Positions 49,601 through 58,770 of a DNA stretch of 64,000 nucleotides are shown piece after piece (position 1 is the first letter of the stretch; every line of letters begins with the position of its first letter). A program made the position numbers and the translations under genes. Under the pieces are notes generated by a model. That model was not told the origin of the DNA. It searched no databases and was given only the letters and a program-made list of their open reading frames with translations. Source of the DNA: Chloracidobacterium sp. CP2_5A (GTDB lineage: Bacteria > Acidobacteriota > Blastocatellia > Chloracidobacteriales > Chloracidobacteriaceae); contig NKPT01000002.1 of the NCBI GenBank assembly GCA_002254845.1, forward strand, positions 124,001-188,000. The letters run 5' to 3'.

Positions 49601-50289
49601 ACGGGCCGCCGCTTCCGCCGCCAAGTCGACGTCAGTTGGATATCGCGCTAGCCCCTGCCGCGCCGGCCGCCGCGCCCGCTCCATCGCCGGTGGCATCGCC
49701 TGTCCCGCATCGTCGCCACGCGGCCGCCACAGTGCTTGGCTGGGGCATCGAAGTGTCAGGCCATAACTTGATCCGCACCGAGCCGGATGGCTCGCTCCTG
49801 CTGGATACCACCTATAGCGCCGAAAATAGCGCGTTTTTCTACCTTCCCTGGGAGGTGACGGCCGCGCAGAAGGTCATCATCAAGATCAAAATGCAGCTTG
49901 TAGCCTATGTGGGCGAGCGCGACGCCACTGGTTGCGCCGTCTGGTTTGAAAACGACCGTCACGCGGACGCCCTGCTTATTCAGTCGGACGGCATTCGCCT
50001 GCTGCGCGCGCCGGAGCTATCCTATGCCTGCAACCCGTGCGCCGGGATTAATGCCTATGCCATCACGTTGCACGGCCCTGACATCCGGGTCGCCTTCAAC
50101 GGCGTCGAGCGCATAACCGGAGTGGGCAAGTTCTGGACACGCCCGGCCGCCCGCGACGGCCGCCCGCCGCGCCGTTGGCTGGCGTTTGGCGACGGCTCTT
50201 CCACTTCCGGCAGCATTTCGCGCTGGCAAAGCGTGACGTACTGCGTCGAGGAGGACGCGGACACCCTGCCGCTCGCCGCCGAAGGGTAA
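46678..50289 (+). CDS. Large NHL-repeat (double beta-propeller) protein with C-terminal jelly-roll-like domain
   Basis: 1203 aa; repeated 'LNHPVGLAMDADGTLFIADHFNHAIRMLAPDGQLRTLAGG' units in two blocks. Confidence 0.85.
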   Translation: MPESIQNQLEASPADGTLVSFQSEGFSFVHPALWQAIRLAGFQYGAQATYGLTILFRFIPAHPPDVLEEATLSLALGDLLDELPTVIRGDKFVTGLYVGLTAQAEAVWRGTPCLIWGVVIARTGPSPADLSRGVLIIIVPTAAIEAGERDARLILDSFAVAGQSVTDARISMSQIESVEFDPSSLIETRQLPGEADVSTMEDLPAQPPEAESAPDWRVSVSTLTASEGGYADGPLAVAKFLRPNGIACDPQGNLYIADFGNHRIRQISMDGVARTLAGSGRAGYQDDLGLLAEFNGPRGIAYASGYLYLADLNNACIRRITLDGAVTTLAGDGLEGACDGLGKQARFKSPRAVAVDAVGVVYVADDARVRRITPDGMVTTLAGCEPGYADGPAAAAKFDTLSGLALDRVGNIYLADAGNRRLRKLSRDGQVTTLPVGPEAKKDVAILHPVALCVGSDGTLYVLDVADFSLKAVLPGGAVARIAGGRQGTQDGDGAHAQFWMPAALALFDNCLYVTDRERHAIRLARLQDPGESPTAQVWPQEDDWSVPHSASPEDLKQTKPSVAVIPALSAPARARQVAPFARQAGLGAADLTNLAVEVAAGGGDPGFLDGQHAAARLNHPVGLAMDADGTLFIADHFNHAIRMLAPDGQLRTLAGGRQRGFRDGRGAEAEFNGPLGIAVGAQGEIYVADHLNARVRVVTRDGEVRTLAGTGVAKIEDGPLTTASFEGPKGIATDMHGLIYVTDGVTVRLITPDGYARTLAGQARGFRDGVGARAMFGWVYAIALDVSGLCFVTDAANHAIRCVYPDGAVKTVFGGGEIRQLNFPNGLAIDVYGNLYVADTNHHRVLRLTPTAEGGYAPSLVCGQRRGRQLGAARETELDAPRGIAVGFDNDLYIADSNANRVLRVVPLRKTTGVESSSGDVADQKPLRDALAQALSEAETASSDQLQPESLHEASSTPVEVAEFAERMEHKAGDGPPLPPPSRRQLDIALAPAAPAAAPAPSPVASPVPHRRHAAATVLGWGIEVSGHNLIRTEPDGSLLLDTTYSAENSAFFYLPWEVTAAQKVIIKIKMQLVAYVGERDATGCAVWFENDRHADALLIQSDGIRLLRAPELSYACNPCAGINAYAITLHGPDIRVAFNGVERITGVGKFWTRPAARDGRPPRRWLAFGDGSSTSGSISRWQSVTYCVEEDADTLPLAAEG

Positions 50290-50354
50290 TTTGAAAACTG
50301 TTTTCGATTTGTAGTAGGCTCTCCTCACCTTATCTCTGAAGGAGACTCTGAAGC

Positions 50355-50444
50355 GTGTTCCCGTGTCGTCACAAGCGTAAGGATAAGTGCTGCAAGAAAT
50401 ACAAAAAGTGCGGCAGGGCTTGTAAGGGCTGCCCCAAGTTTTGA
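50355..50444 (+). CDS. 29-aa Cys/Lys-rich microprotein (MFPCRHKRKDKCCKKYKKCGRACKGCPKF)
   Basis: GTG start 10 nt after GGAG; 6 Cys, strongly basic; below the 60-aa cutoff of the supplied track. Confidence 0.65.
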   Translation: MFPCRHKRKDKCCKKYKKCGRACKGCPKF

Positions 50445-50656
50445 CCGCTCTTTACGAACAGCTCAGCGTCGGGTTAGCGAGAAGGCTTGCCGCCTCGTTG
50501 AGAGGCAAGGCGCCTGGCGCATTCAGGCAAGAAGGGGCGCTCTAGCTAAGGAAAAAGCGCAGTCGCGCAGTTCAAGCTGTTTCAGCCTTGGATGTTTCCC
50601 GCTTTGTCTCGCGCAATTGACCGAGGAAGCGCGCGCGACATCCGCCCTCGCTCGCC

Positions 50657-50678
50657 GCTGCCCCTCAGCTGCCCCTCA
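50657..50678. repeat. 11-bp perfect tandem repeat (GCTGCCCCTCA x2)
   Basis: Direct reading. Confidence 0.8.
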
Positions 50679-50747
50679 GCGCCGAAAAAAAGCCAAAAAA
50701 ACAGGCGCGGAGGGCTTCCACCCCCCTCGCCCGGTTAGCGACAGCTT

Positions 50748-50765
50748 GCGCCGTCAGGCGCTTTT
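50748..50765 (+). terminator. Weak hairpin plus TTTT (GCGCC-GTCA-GGCGC-TTTT)
   Basis: 5-bp GC stem followed by short T run, overlapping the 3' end of the TonB receptor gene. Confidence 0.3.
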
Positions 50766-53700
50766 AGAAGCGCACCTTCAAGCTGAACTGCATGATGCGC
50801 GGGCCGCCGACTGTATTGTTGATTTTACCGAAGTCGCCCGAGTCTTGCAGGTCGTTGCCCGGCAACGCGAAGTTGACGTTGTTGAACGCGTTGAAGATGT
50901 CCCAGCGGAACTCGACGCCGACGCGCTCCGTGATGGCGGTGTTCTTCGCCAAGCTGAAGTCCACGCGCTTCTGAAACGCGCCGCGCAGGACGTTGCGGCC
51001 AAGGTTTCCAAAGCCGCCCAGCGGCGAAGCCAGGGCTGCCGGATTGAAGAACTGCTCGGTGGGCTCGGGTCCTCGCCGCCGCAGGTCGCTGATGGTCGCT
51101 CCCGGCGCGAGGTTCGGTCGCCCGAAGCCCGGACGGAACAGCCCGCCCGAGCCGAGCCGCAAGCTGGTAAAGTTGGCGCCATTTGTCCCGACGGACCCAA
51201 TTTCCGGCTCGCTGGAAAAGATGCTGAACGGCGCGCCCGATTGCGCTTGGATGAAGGTTGAAAGCGCCCATCCCTTGACGAAGCGGCTGTTGGAGCCAAA
51301 GGTCGGGAAGTCATAGATGGCTGTCGCGCTGAAGCGGTGCGTCCGATCAAAATCCGAAGGACCTCGATTGGCGCGGAGGTTTCTCGGGTTGCCTGAAGCG
51401 ACAAACCCAATGTTCGGCGCATCGGGGCGCGCGTTGCCGGCGGTGCTGCCAGGGTCAGCCGAAATGTCATCGATGGATTTTGACCAGGTGTAGGCCGCGA
51501 AGTAGCTTAGGCCGCCGTAGGATTCGTTGAAGTCAAATCGCTGCTGCGTCGTGAGCTGGAGCGAGTGATAGATCGAGCTAGCCGACGAGGTAAGCAAGAT
51601 GGCCTCTGGGATATTCAGCCCCAGATACAGCCCGCGCGCCTCGAAGGGCAGAATTGAGCCGGAGGCGTTTGCCACGTTGAGGTCCATTGTTCGGCGCGGG
51701 TCGCCGGTCGGGAATGCCTGGTTTGGAAAGCCAAAGGCGCGTCCCATGCCCCGCTCCCGCGCCGTCGCGCCGGGATTGAGCGGCCCGTTTGGACTGCCAG
51801 CCGCCAGGTAGGCTCGATTGAAGCGCTCGAAAATGAGGTCTGGCGTGCTGGGGTCGTTCATGTCGAATACGGGATTCAGGATGACCGCTTGCAGAAGCTT
51901 CGTCCCCTTGGTGCCAATGTAGCGCGCTTCCACAATCCAGTTCTTGCGCAGCTCATACTGCACGCCCAAGTTCCACTGCTGGATGTAGGGCGTCCGCAGC
52001 CGGCGATCGACCGCCCGAAACTCAAAGGTTTCCGCGACGTTGCCAAGAAACGGCTGACCAGTGGACGGATCAATTGGGTTGAGCGAGCCGTCCGCCTGCC
52101 GATTTACGCCCGTGCCGTCGCGTATTTGATAGCTGCCGGTCGCGCCGGCGGTGCGAACGACACGCAGTCCCGGAATGCCCTGCGCCGGAATGCCAGTCAA
52201 GAACTGGAAGAATGGTCGGTTGGGATCCTGCTGTGAAAAGGCGGTAGTGAAAGGGACGTTGCCCGCCGGCGCGGTCACTTCGATTTCCCGCAAAAACGGG
52301 TAGTTGCTGAACACCGTGTTGATGAAGGCTGCCGATGGGCGGTCGTAGAAGAACCCGTAGCCGCCGCGAGCGACCAGTCGCCCGCTGTTGAATGGCGTCC
52401 AGGCAAAGCCGATGCGCGGCGCGAAGTTGTTCCGATCATCGTTGATGGTGCTCTGGCTGTTGGCCCGCGCTGACCGGTCAATCGAGGTGTCAATTGCCGC
52501 AAATCCGCTCGGCTTGGCATTGGACGGCACGACAAACGCGCCAGCGATGTTGTCGGGGTTGGTTACGAGATCAGGGTAGAAATTGCCAAATCGCCCGCGC
52601 TTCTCGCTTGGCGTTCCGAAATACTCGTAGCGGATGCCGTAGTTGAGCGTGAAGTTATTGGCGATGCGCCAGTCGGCGGCGGCGAAGAGGCTCGTGTCAA
52701 GGAAGCGAAAGCTCTTTTGCGTGAATCCGTATTGTGTGTCTGCCTCCGTGACGCGGCCGGCTAAAAATTGCGTGAAGTTCTCTAGCTTTTCAAATTCTAC
52801 CCCTTGCTCTTCCGGCAGGTCAGTGTCAAAGAAGTGTCGCTTGAACTCTCCTCCAAAGCGGAAGGTTTGGCTGCCCTTGACCCAGGTCAGCGTGTTAAAC
52901 AGCGAATAGGTGTTTTGCAGCCGCTTGTTGAAGGCATCGTTCGGTCCGTTGATAGAGAAGTTCCCCGCGCGCGTGACGATGCGCGGGAGACGAAAGGCGT
53001 TCGTGCTGGAGTCAAAAATTGAGGCTGGGTTGAACGCGCGTAGGTCAGGGGCGTTGAACGTCCGCGCGATGTCATCCGGCTGCACGATGAGCGGCGTGTC
53101 GAGCGCGCGCGAATTGCGCAGCCGGAAGTAGCCAAACCGAAGCTCATTGATGAGCTGCGGCGAGAAGGTGTGCACATCCGAAATCGCCACCGAGTAATTC
53201 TGGTCGGCGCGGCGAATGGTCGCGGGCGACGCCAGGTTGGTGGGCGAGGTGAAAGGGTCGAAGCCGGGAAAGTCGGCAAAGAAAAAAATGCCGCTCAGGC
53301 GGTTGCCGCTGGCAATTTGCCAGTCGAGGCGAGAGTTGACCTGATTCTGAGTGAAGTCTGCCGGCTGCACTATGCGTTCCTGAAGCATGGGGTTGCCGCT
53401 CGTCGCGCCGGTATTCACGTTGCGCGTCGCGCCGGTGGCAGCGTTGGTGAATGTCACCGTCACGGCGTTGCCGGTAATATTCCTTGGCAATCCCGGAAGT
53501 CCAGTGCCGCTGTCCGCTCCGACGAGGCGCGCACTTGGCCCAGGCGTTGGAATCAGAAACCCGCCTGTGATCGGATTCCGCCGGTTGAGCAAATTTAGCG
53601 CCACCGGGCTGATTTCCGACGGCAGCAGGTTCAGTCCGGGATTGAGCTGATTGACGGCCGCCGCAATCCGCGCTGCGGAGCGGTCGCTGCCAATGAGCGC

Positions 53701-54711
53701 GAGAAACTGGGGCAGCACGGTAACGCTGCTCGCCGTCGGGACAAACGCCGTGCTGGCCTGCGTCCGCTGGTAGCCGCCAAAGAAAAACAACCTGTCCTTG
53801 ACAACCGGACCGCCAAGCGTAAAGCCGCCTTCATTGCGGCGCGCGCGCGGGCGATCGATGCTGTCACGGTTGAAGAAAAACTCGTTGGCGTTGAAAGCCT
53901 CATTTTGCAGGTAGTGGTAGGCTGAGCCATGAAACTCATTCGTGCCGCTCTTGGTCACGAGCTGGAAGTTACCGCCGCCGGAGCGACCGGTCGAGGCGTC
54001 GTAAAGGCTGGTTTGGAGCTTGACTTCCGAAAGCGTTTCCGGGGCGGGCGAGATGTTGCTGTCCAGCGAGCCCTCGTTGCTCGTGATGTTGGTAGCGTCA
54101 ATGCCGTTGAACTGCAAGCTCGTGCTCGTCGTGCGCGTCCCATTCACCGCGGGCGACACGTTGCCGTTGCCGTTGACGGAGACGGGCGGCAAGTCGGCCG
54201 CCACGCCGGCTTCGGTCGAAAGCAAATGTGTAAAGCTGCGCGTTGAGGTCGGCACTTTCGTGAGTTGCTCAGCGTTGATTTGCCGGAACGTCGCGGCGGT
54301 TGTCGTCACAACCTGCAGCGGAACATCTTCGGTGATCGTGATCGTTTCGGTGACGGCGCCGGTTTCGAGCTTCACGTCAATCGCGCGCGGAACGGCGGCT
54401 TCGACTTCAATGCCCTTCCGATCCAGCTCCCGGAAGCCATCTCGACGATAGCTGACTTGGTAAATGCCGGTGGGCAGCACTGGCACGAGCCAGCGACCGT
54501 TATTGTCCGTCTGCACCGTGCGCTCAACGCCGGTGTCTGACTTGACCGTGACGGTCACGCCCGGGAGGGCCGCGCCGCTTGAGTCCTGGACGACCCCGCC
54601 CAAGCTTCCTGTCGCCCCAACTTGCGCGGATGCCGCGCTAGAGGCGCCCAGCGCCATGGCAACCGTCCAGGCCGCGACGCGCAACAGACGGGTGATGCGT
54701 TGTCTGAACAT
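50764..54711 (-). CDS. TonB-dependent receptor with N-terminal carboxypeptidase-regulatory-like domain (Oar-like)
   Basis: 1315 aa; 'GATGSLGGVVQDSSGAALPGVTVTVKSDTGVERTVQTDNNGRWLVPVLPTGIYQV'; C-terminal '...PRIMQFSLKVRF*'. Confidence 0.92.
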   Translation of the reverse strand: MFRQRITRLLRVAAWTVAMALGASSAASAQVGATGSLGGVVQDSSGAALPGVTVTVKSDTGVERTVQTDNNGRWLVPVLPTGIYQVSYRRDGFRELDRKGIEVEAAVPRAIDVKLETGAVTETITITEDVPLQVVTTTAATFRQINAEQLTKVPTSTRSFTHLLSTEAGVAADLPPVSVNGNGNVSPAVNGTRTTSTSLQFNGIDATNITSNEGSLDSNISPAPETLSEVKLQTSLYDASTGRSGGGNFQLVTKSGTNEFHGSAYHYLQNEAFNANEFFFNRDSIDRPRARRNEGGFTLGGPVVKDRLFFFGGYQRTQASTAFVPTASSVTVLPQFLALIGSDRSAARIAAAVNQLNPGLNLLPSEISPVALNLLNRRNPITGGFLIPTPGPSARLVGADSGTGLPGLPRNITGNAVTVTFTNAATGATRNVNTGATSGNPMLQERIVQPADFTQNQVNSRLDWQIASGNRLSGIFFFADFPGFDPFTSPTNLASPATIRRADQNYSVAISDVHTFSPQLINELRFGYFRLRNSRALDTPLIVQPDDIARTFNAPDLRAFNPASIFDSSTNAFRLPRIVTRAGNFSINGPNDAFNKRLQNTYSLFNTLTWVKGSQTFRFGGEFKRHFFDTDLPEEQGVEFEKLENFTQFLAGRVTEADTQYGFTQKSFRFLDTSLFAAADWRIANNFTLNYGIRYEYFGTPSEKRGRFGNFYPDLVTNPDNIAGAFVVPSNAKPSGFAAIDTSIDRSARANSQSTINDDRNNFAPRIGFAWTPFNSGRLVARGGYGFFYDRPSAAFINTVFSNYPFLREIEVTAPAGNVPFTTAFSQQDPNRPFFQFLTGIPAQGIPGLRVVRTAGATGSYQIRDGTGVNRQADGSLNPIDPSTGQPFLGNVAETFEFRAVDRRLRTPYIQQWNLGVQYELRKNWIVEARYIGTKGTKLLQAVILNPVFDMNDPSTPDLIFERFNRAYLAAGSPNGPLNPGATARERGMGRAFGFPNQAFPTGDPRRTMDLNVANASGSILPFEARGLYLGLNIPEAILLTSSASSIYHSLQLTTQQRFDFNESYGGLSYFAAYTWSKSIDDISADPGSTAGNARPDAPNIGFVASGNPRNLRANRGPSDFDRTHRFSATAIYDFPTFGSNSRFVKGWALSTFIQAQSGAPFSIFSSEPEIGSVGTNGANFTSLRLGSGGLFRPGFGRPNLAPGATISDLRRRGPEPTEQFFNPAALASPLGGFGNLGRNVLRGAFQKRVDFSLAKNTAITERVGVEFRWDIFNAFNNVNFALPGNDLQDSGDFGKINNTVGGPRIMQFSLKVRF

Positions 54712-54819
54712 TGTCCATCCTCCTCATCGCCTTAAGTAGGCCAGTAGAATGCGAGGCCAGCTTCCAACCGACGGAGCTAGCTCCTTGCTTGTGAAGTGGG
54801 CAGATGCTAGACAGCGCGG

Positions 54820-54847
54820 GTAACATTCCTTCTAACAAGAATGTTAC
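54820..54847. promoter_or_regulatory. Perfect 9-bp inverted repeat upstream of TonB receptor gene
   Basis: GTAACATTC-10 nt-GAATGTTAC, ~109 bp 5' of the receptor start. Confidence 0.5.
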
Positions 54848-55199
54848 GCGGTGTTTCTAAGGCGTGAACAAAGTGTTAACCCCTTCTAGGGCAGGCGCGT
54901 GTCGCGTCGGGCCTTAGCAAATCAGCCGCTTTTTTCTAGTAAAATGGGATGGCGTCTAAGTCTGGCCGCTACAGCTGGAGCGAGCTGCCGCGGCTGAAAA
55001 AGGCGAGAGCGGCTTCGGTCCGCTACAGCGGGCGGCTACAGAGGACGGCGCGCTGATCGTAAAAAATTGCTACGGCTGCCAACTAGCGTTGGCGCTCTCG
55101 ACGAGGGAAGGAAAGCTGAGCGAGCGAAGCCCCCGCGCGGCTCCCGAGCTTGGCCTTGACCTGGAGACTTGCGGCAGGGCTTGGCGGCTTGACATCGCC

Positions 55200-55610
55200 A
55201 TGGATATTGTGGATCGGGCTAAACGCGGCGAGGTAATGCGGGCCGTCAAATCCCGCGATACTCGCCCGGAAATGATCGTTCGCCGGATGCTGCACCGGGC
55301 TGGCTTTCGCTACCGTCTGCACGACAAGAAGCTCGCTGGCAAGCCGGATATTGTTTTCCCAAGCCGAAAAAAAGTGATCTTTGTCCACGGGTGCTTCTGG
55401 CATCAGCACCCCGGATGTCGGCTGGCTGACCGACCGGCATCGAATGTCGACTACTGGAATGCCAAGCTGGACGGCAATGTCGCGCGCGACGCCAAGCGCC
55501 TTGCCGCTTTAGCGGCCAGCGGGTGGAAGTCCTACGTCGTGTGGGAGTGCCAAATCCGCGATGCCGCCAAGCTCCTTGACGATTTGAGCCAGTTTCTCTC
55601 GGAAGCGTGA
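55200..55610 (+). CDS. vsr: Very short patch repair (Vsr) mismatch endonuclease
   Basis: Start MDIVDRAKRGEVMRAVKSRDTRPEMIVRRMLHRAGFRYRLH; 'KPDIVFPSRKKVIFVHGCFWHQHPGC', 'NVDYWNAKL'. Confidence 0.93.
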   Translation: MDIVDRAKRGEVMRAVKSRDTRPEMIVRRMLHRAGFRYRLHDKKLAGKPDIVFPSRKKVIFVHGCFWHQHPGCRLADRPASNVDYWNAKLDGNVARDAKRLAALAASGWKSYVVWECQIRDAAKLLDDLSQFLSEA

Positions 55611-55641
55611 TGAGCGGGCAAGCGGGACAGCCGCGACTGCG

Positions 55642-57594
55642 TCAGCCCGCGGCGGCGCGAATCGCGTCTGGCTGGGGCGCTTCGCCGCGCAGGCCCGCTT
55701 CCTGTAGAAGCCATTCCGGCACGTCGCGGAACTGGAGCTGGTAGAGCTTTTTATACATCCCATCCCGCGCCAGCAGCTCCGCGTGGGTGCCTTCTTCGAC
55801 AATCCGCCCGTGCGCCAGCACGACAATGCGGGTCGCGCGCCGCACGGTTGAGAGCCGGTGCGCGATGACAAAGGTCGTGCGCCCTTCCATCAGGAGATCC
55901 AGCGCTTCCTGCACGTAGCGTTCCGACTCGGAATCAAGCGAGCTGGTCGCCTCGTCCAGAATGAGGATGCGCGGGTTCTTGAGCAGGGCGCGCGCGATGG
56001 CGATGCGTTGCCGCTGTCCGCCAGAAAGCTTCACGCCGCGCTCGCCGACAACGGTTTGATAGCCCTGGGGGAAAGCCATGATGAACTCATGCGCATAGGC
56101 GGCGCGGGCGACTCGCTCGACCTCCGCCTGCGTCGCGTCGAGCTTGCCATAAACGATATTGTCGAAGACCGTCCCGCTAAAAAGCGTGGTTTCTTGCGGG
56201 ACAATCCCGATGTTGCCGCGCAGCGCGGCAAGCTTCCACGCGCGCGTGTCGCGGCCATCCACTCGAATCGCCCCGCCGGTCAGGTCGTAAAAGCGCGGGA
56301 TGAGCGAGATGAGGGTGGATTTCCCCGCGCCGCTTGGTCCGACCAGCGCGATGACTTCGCCCGGCCGCGCTGTGATCGTCACGCCGTCCAGCGCCGGCTC
56401 GGTTCGCCCCGGATAGGTGAAGCGCGCGTCCGCAATTTCAACCAGCCCTTGCACTGGGGGCGCGGCGGCGTCCGGCGCGTCCTGAATGGCGGGCTTCGTT
56501 TCAAACAACTCGATGACGCGCCGCGACGCGCCGATGGTCTGATTGAACTCGCCGTAGTATTCCGCCAGCGTCCCCAGCGCGCCGCCGACCCACGCGGCGT
56601 AGAACAAAAACTGAATGAGCTGTTCCGCCGTCAGCTTGCCCGCCAGCACTTGGTTACCGCTGTACCAGAGCAGCCCAACGAAGCTGCCAAAGAGGACAAA
56701 CACAATGGCGGCGTTGAAGAGTCCCCGCGCCAGGGCGCGCCCTAGCGCCTCGCGCAGCGAGCGCGTGATGTGCGACTCGTAGCGCTCGACCTCGTAAGGC
56801 TCCCGCGCGAAGGACTGCACGGTGCGGATGCCGGCGATGGTCTCTTCCAGAATTGCGGTCGCTTCGGCGAGCGCGTCCTGCACGCGCGTGCTGCGGCGGC
56901 GAATGTTGCGCCCAAAAAAGGCAAAACTGACGACCAACACTGGAATCAGCCCCAGCAGCAGGCAGGCCAGTCTCCAGTCAATCCAGAAGAGAAACGCCGT
57001 CCCGCCCACAAATACGATGACCTGCCGCATGGCTTCCGCCAGACTCAGCGTGACGCTGTTTTGAATGGCGGCGATATCCGAGGCGATGCGCGAGGTCAGC
57101 TCGCCCGCGCGGCGGTTGGAAAAGAACGTCACGTCAAGCGAAAGCAGGTGGCGGTAAAGATCGCGCCGCGCATCCGCGACGAGCTTCTCGCCGACGTAGT
57201 TGAGCAAGTACGTCCGCCCAAAGCTCAAAACCGCCTGCACAACAAGAATCGCCGTCAGCAGCGCCAGCACCGGATCGAGCGGCGACAGGCGATAGCCGCG
57301 AAATAAGCGCCCCAGCAGGTCGGAAACGACGTTCAAGACGGGCGACAGCGCGGATGGCTTGTCGGGCGAGAAAATCGAGCCGAACAGCGTCCCGACAAAC
57401 AGCGGGTAAATGAGCGCCAGACTTCCCGCGCCCAGCAGGCAGAAAAAAGCCAGCGCGAAATGCGGAATATAGGGCGCGCCATACTTAGCCATGAGCTTGG
57501 CGGCGTCTTTCGCCGCCGCCTTCTTGTCAAGCTTTTCTTTCCGCTCGTCACGGGCGAGCGGCGGCGCGGTTGAAGCGGCTGGTGCGTTAGACAT
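55642..57594 (-). CDS. ABC transporter, fused permease/ATPase (MsbA-like)
   Basis: 650 aa; 'GPSGAGKSTLISLIPRFYD', 'LSGGQRQRIAIARALLKNPRILILDEATSSLD'. Confidence 0.92.
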   Translation of the reverse strand: MSNAPAASTAPPLARDERKEKLDKKAAAKDAAKLMAKYGAPYIPHFALAFFCLLGAGSLALIYPLFVGTLFGSIFSPDKPSALSPVLNVVSDLLGRLFRGYRLSPLDPVLALLTAILVVQAVLSFGRTYLLNYVGEKLVADARRDLYRHLLSLDVTFFSNRRAGELTSRIASDIAAIQNSVTLSLAEAMRQVIVFVGGTAFLFWIDWRLACLLLGLIPVLVVSFAFFGRNIRRRSTRVQDALAEATAILEETIAGIRTVQSFAREPYEVERYESHITRSLREALGRALARGLFNAAIVFVLFGSFVGLLWYSGNQVLAGKLTAEQLIQFLFYAAWVGGALGTLAEYYGEFNQTIGASRRVIELFETKPAIQDAPDAAAPPVQGLVEIADARFTYPGRTEPALDGVTITARPGEVIALVGPSGAGKSTLISLIPRFYDLTGGAIRVDGRDTRAWKLAALRGNIGIVPQETTLFSGTVFDNIVYGKLDATQAEVERVARAAYAHEFIMAFPQGYQTVVGERGVKLSGGQRQRIAIARALLKNPRILILDEATSSLDSESERYVQEALDLLMEGRTTFVIAHRLSTVRRATRIVVLAHGRIVEEGTHAELLARDGMYKKLYQLQFRDVPEWLLQEAGLRGEAPQPDAIRAAAG

Positions 57595-57623
57595 GGTTTT
57601 TCAAGTATGCCCGGCGATAACGC

Positions 57624-58499
57624 CTAAGATTCAGGGGGGAGGAGCGGAGCTGGCGATGTTGGCGAGGCGGCGGGCGTCGCTTCGGCAGGGGCTTGATCTG
57701 GAGGCTCCTGGGCGATGCCGGCCGCTCGCCGGCGAGCCAGCCAAGCTGCCGCCGCAAAGGCCGCGCAGCCGAGCGCGATAAACTGGGAAGTCGAGAGCGG
57801 CCCCACCGCGCCCCGCGGATCATCGCGCCAGATCTCGATCGCGAATCGAATGACGGCATAGCCAAGCAAATAGGCCAGAATAACCTGCCCGCGGAAGCGG
57901 CGACGGCGAAACAGCCAGCTCAGACCGAGGCACAGGGCGAGCGTGGCGAAGCTTTCGTAAAGCTGCGTCGGATGGAGCGCCACGCCGTAGGGCACGCCGG
58001 TCAGCTCGTGTCCGCGCTCGGAGAAGCGCACCCCGCACCAGGCCGTTGTGGGGCGCCCCCAGCAGCACCCGGCGGCAAAGCATCCGAGGCGTCCGAAGCA
58101 CTGTCCGAGCGCGATGCCCGGCGCGCAGGCGTCCGCGACTCGCCACCAGTCGAGCCGCTGCCACCGCGTCAGCGCGACGCTGGCCAGTAGCGCCGCCAGC
58201 AGTCCGCCGTAAAACACGCCGCCCGAACGCAAGACATCCAGCGAAAAGACCTGCCGCCAGTCGTGTCGGAAGGCTTCCCATTCAACGACGACCAGAAGGA
58301 GTCGCGAGCCGATGAGCGAGGCGATGAGCGAGTAGATCACAATGTCGAGCGTGGCGCTGCGCGGCAAGCCGTCCTGCGCGGCAAACCGACCTGCCAGCCA
58401 CGTGCCGCTCAGAAAGCCGATGGCGAGCAACGCGCCGTAAGTATTGATGGTGAAGCCTGTGCCGGGAACCTCGAACAGTTCAGGAAACATGCAATGCAT
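57624..58499 (-). CDS. lgt: Prolipoprotein diacylglyceryl transferase
   Basis: 291 aa; 'INTYGALLAIGF', 'GGVFYGGLLAA', 'GQCFGRLGCFAAGCCWG', 'HPTQLYES'. Confidence 0.94.
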   Translation of the reverse strand: MHCMFPELFEVPGTGFTINTYGALLAIGFLSGTWLAGRFAAQDGLPRSATLDIVIYSLIASLIGSRLLLVVVEWEAFRHDWRQVFSLDVLRSGGVFYGGLLAALLASVALTRWQRLDWWRVADACAPGIALGQCFGRLGCFAAGCCWGRPTTAWCGVRFSERGHELTGVPYGVALHPTQLYESFATLALCLGLSWLFRRRRFRGQVILAYLLGYAVIRFAIEIWRDDPRGAVGPLSTSQFIALGCAAFAAAAWLARRRAAGIAQEPPDQAPAEATPAASPTSPAPLLPPES

Positions 58500-58770
58500 T
58501 GTCCTCGCCGCCCGCGATTATCCTGCAAAGTAACCGGAACGCCAACGCCCGAGCGCGGCTGCTCGCGCGGACGCTTTGCAACGGGTGACGCCTGCGGCCG
58601 TCCGGCGTTGGGTTGTTTTGGCTGTTTTGCCCTGCGCGCCGTGTGGGGCTGCCGCCAAAGGCAAGACGCGGTCCGCGGCGGCGGCGAGGCGCTTTCCTTC
58701 AAGCTCTCGGGCTGAAGGGCTGAAGGCGGAATTGACGCCCCTTCGCCAAGCAAGGTACAAGATCGCTTGA

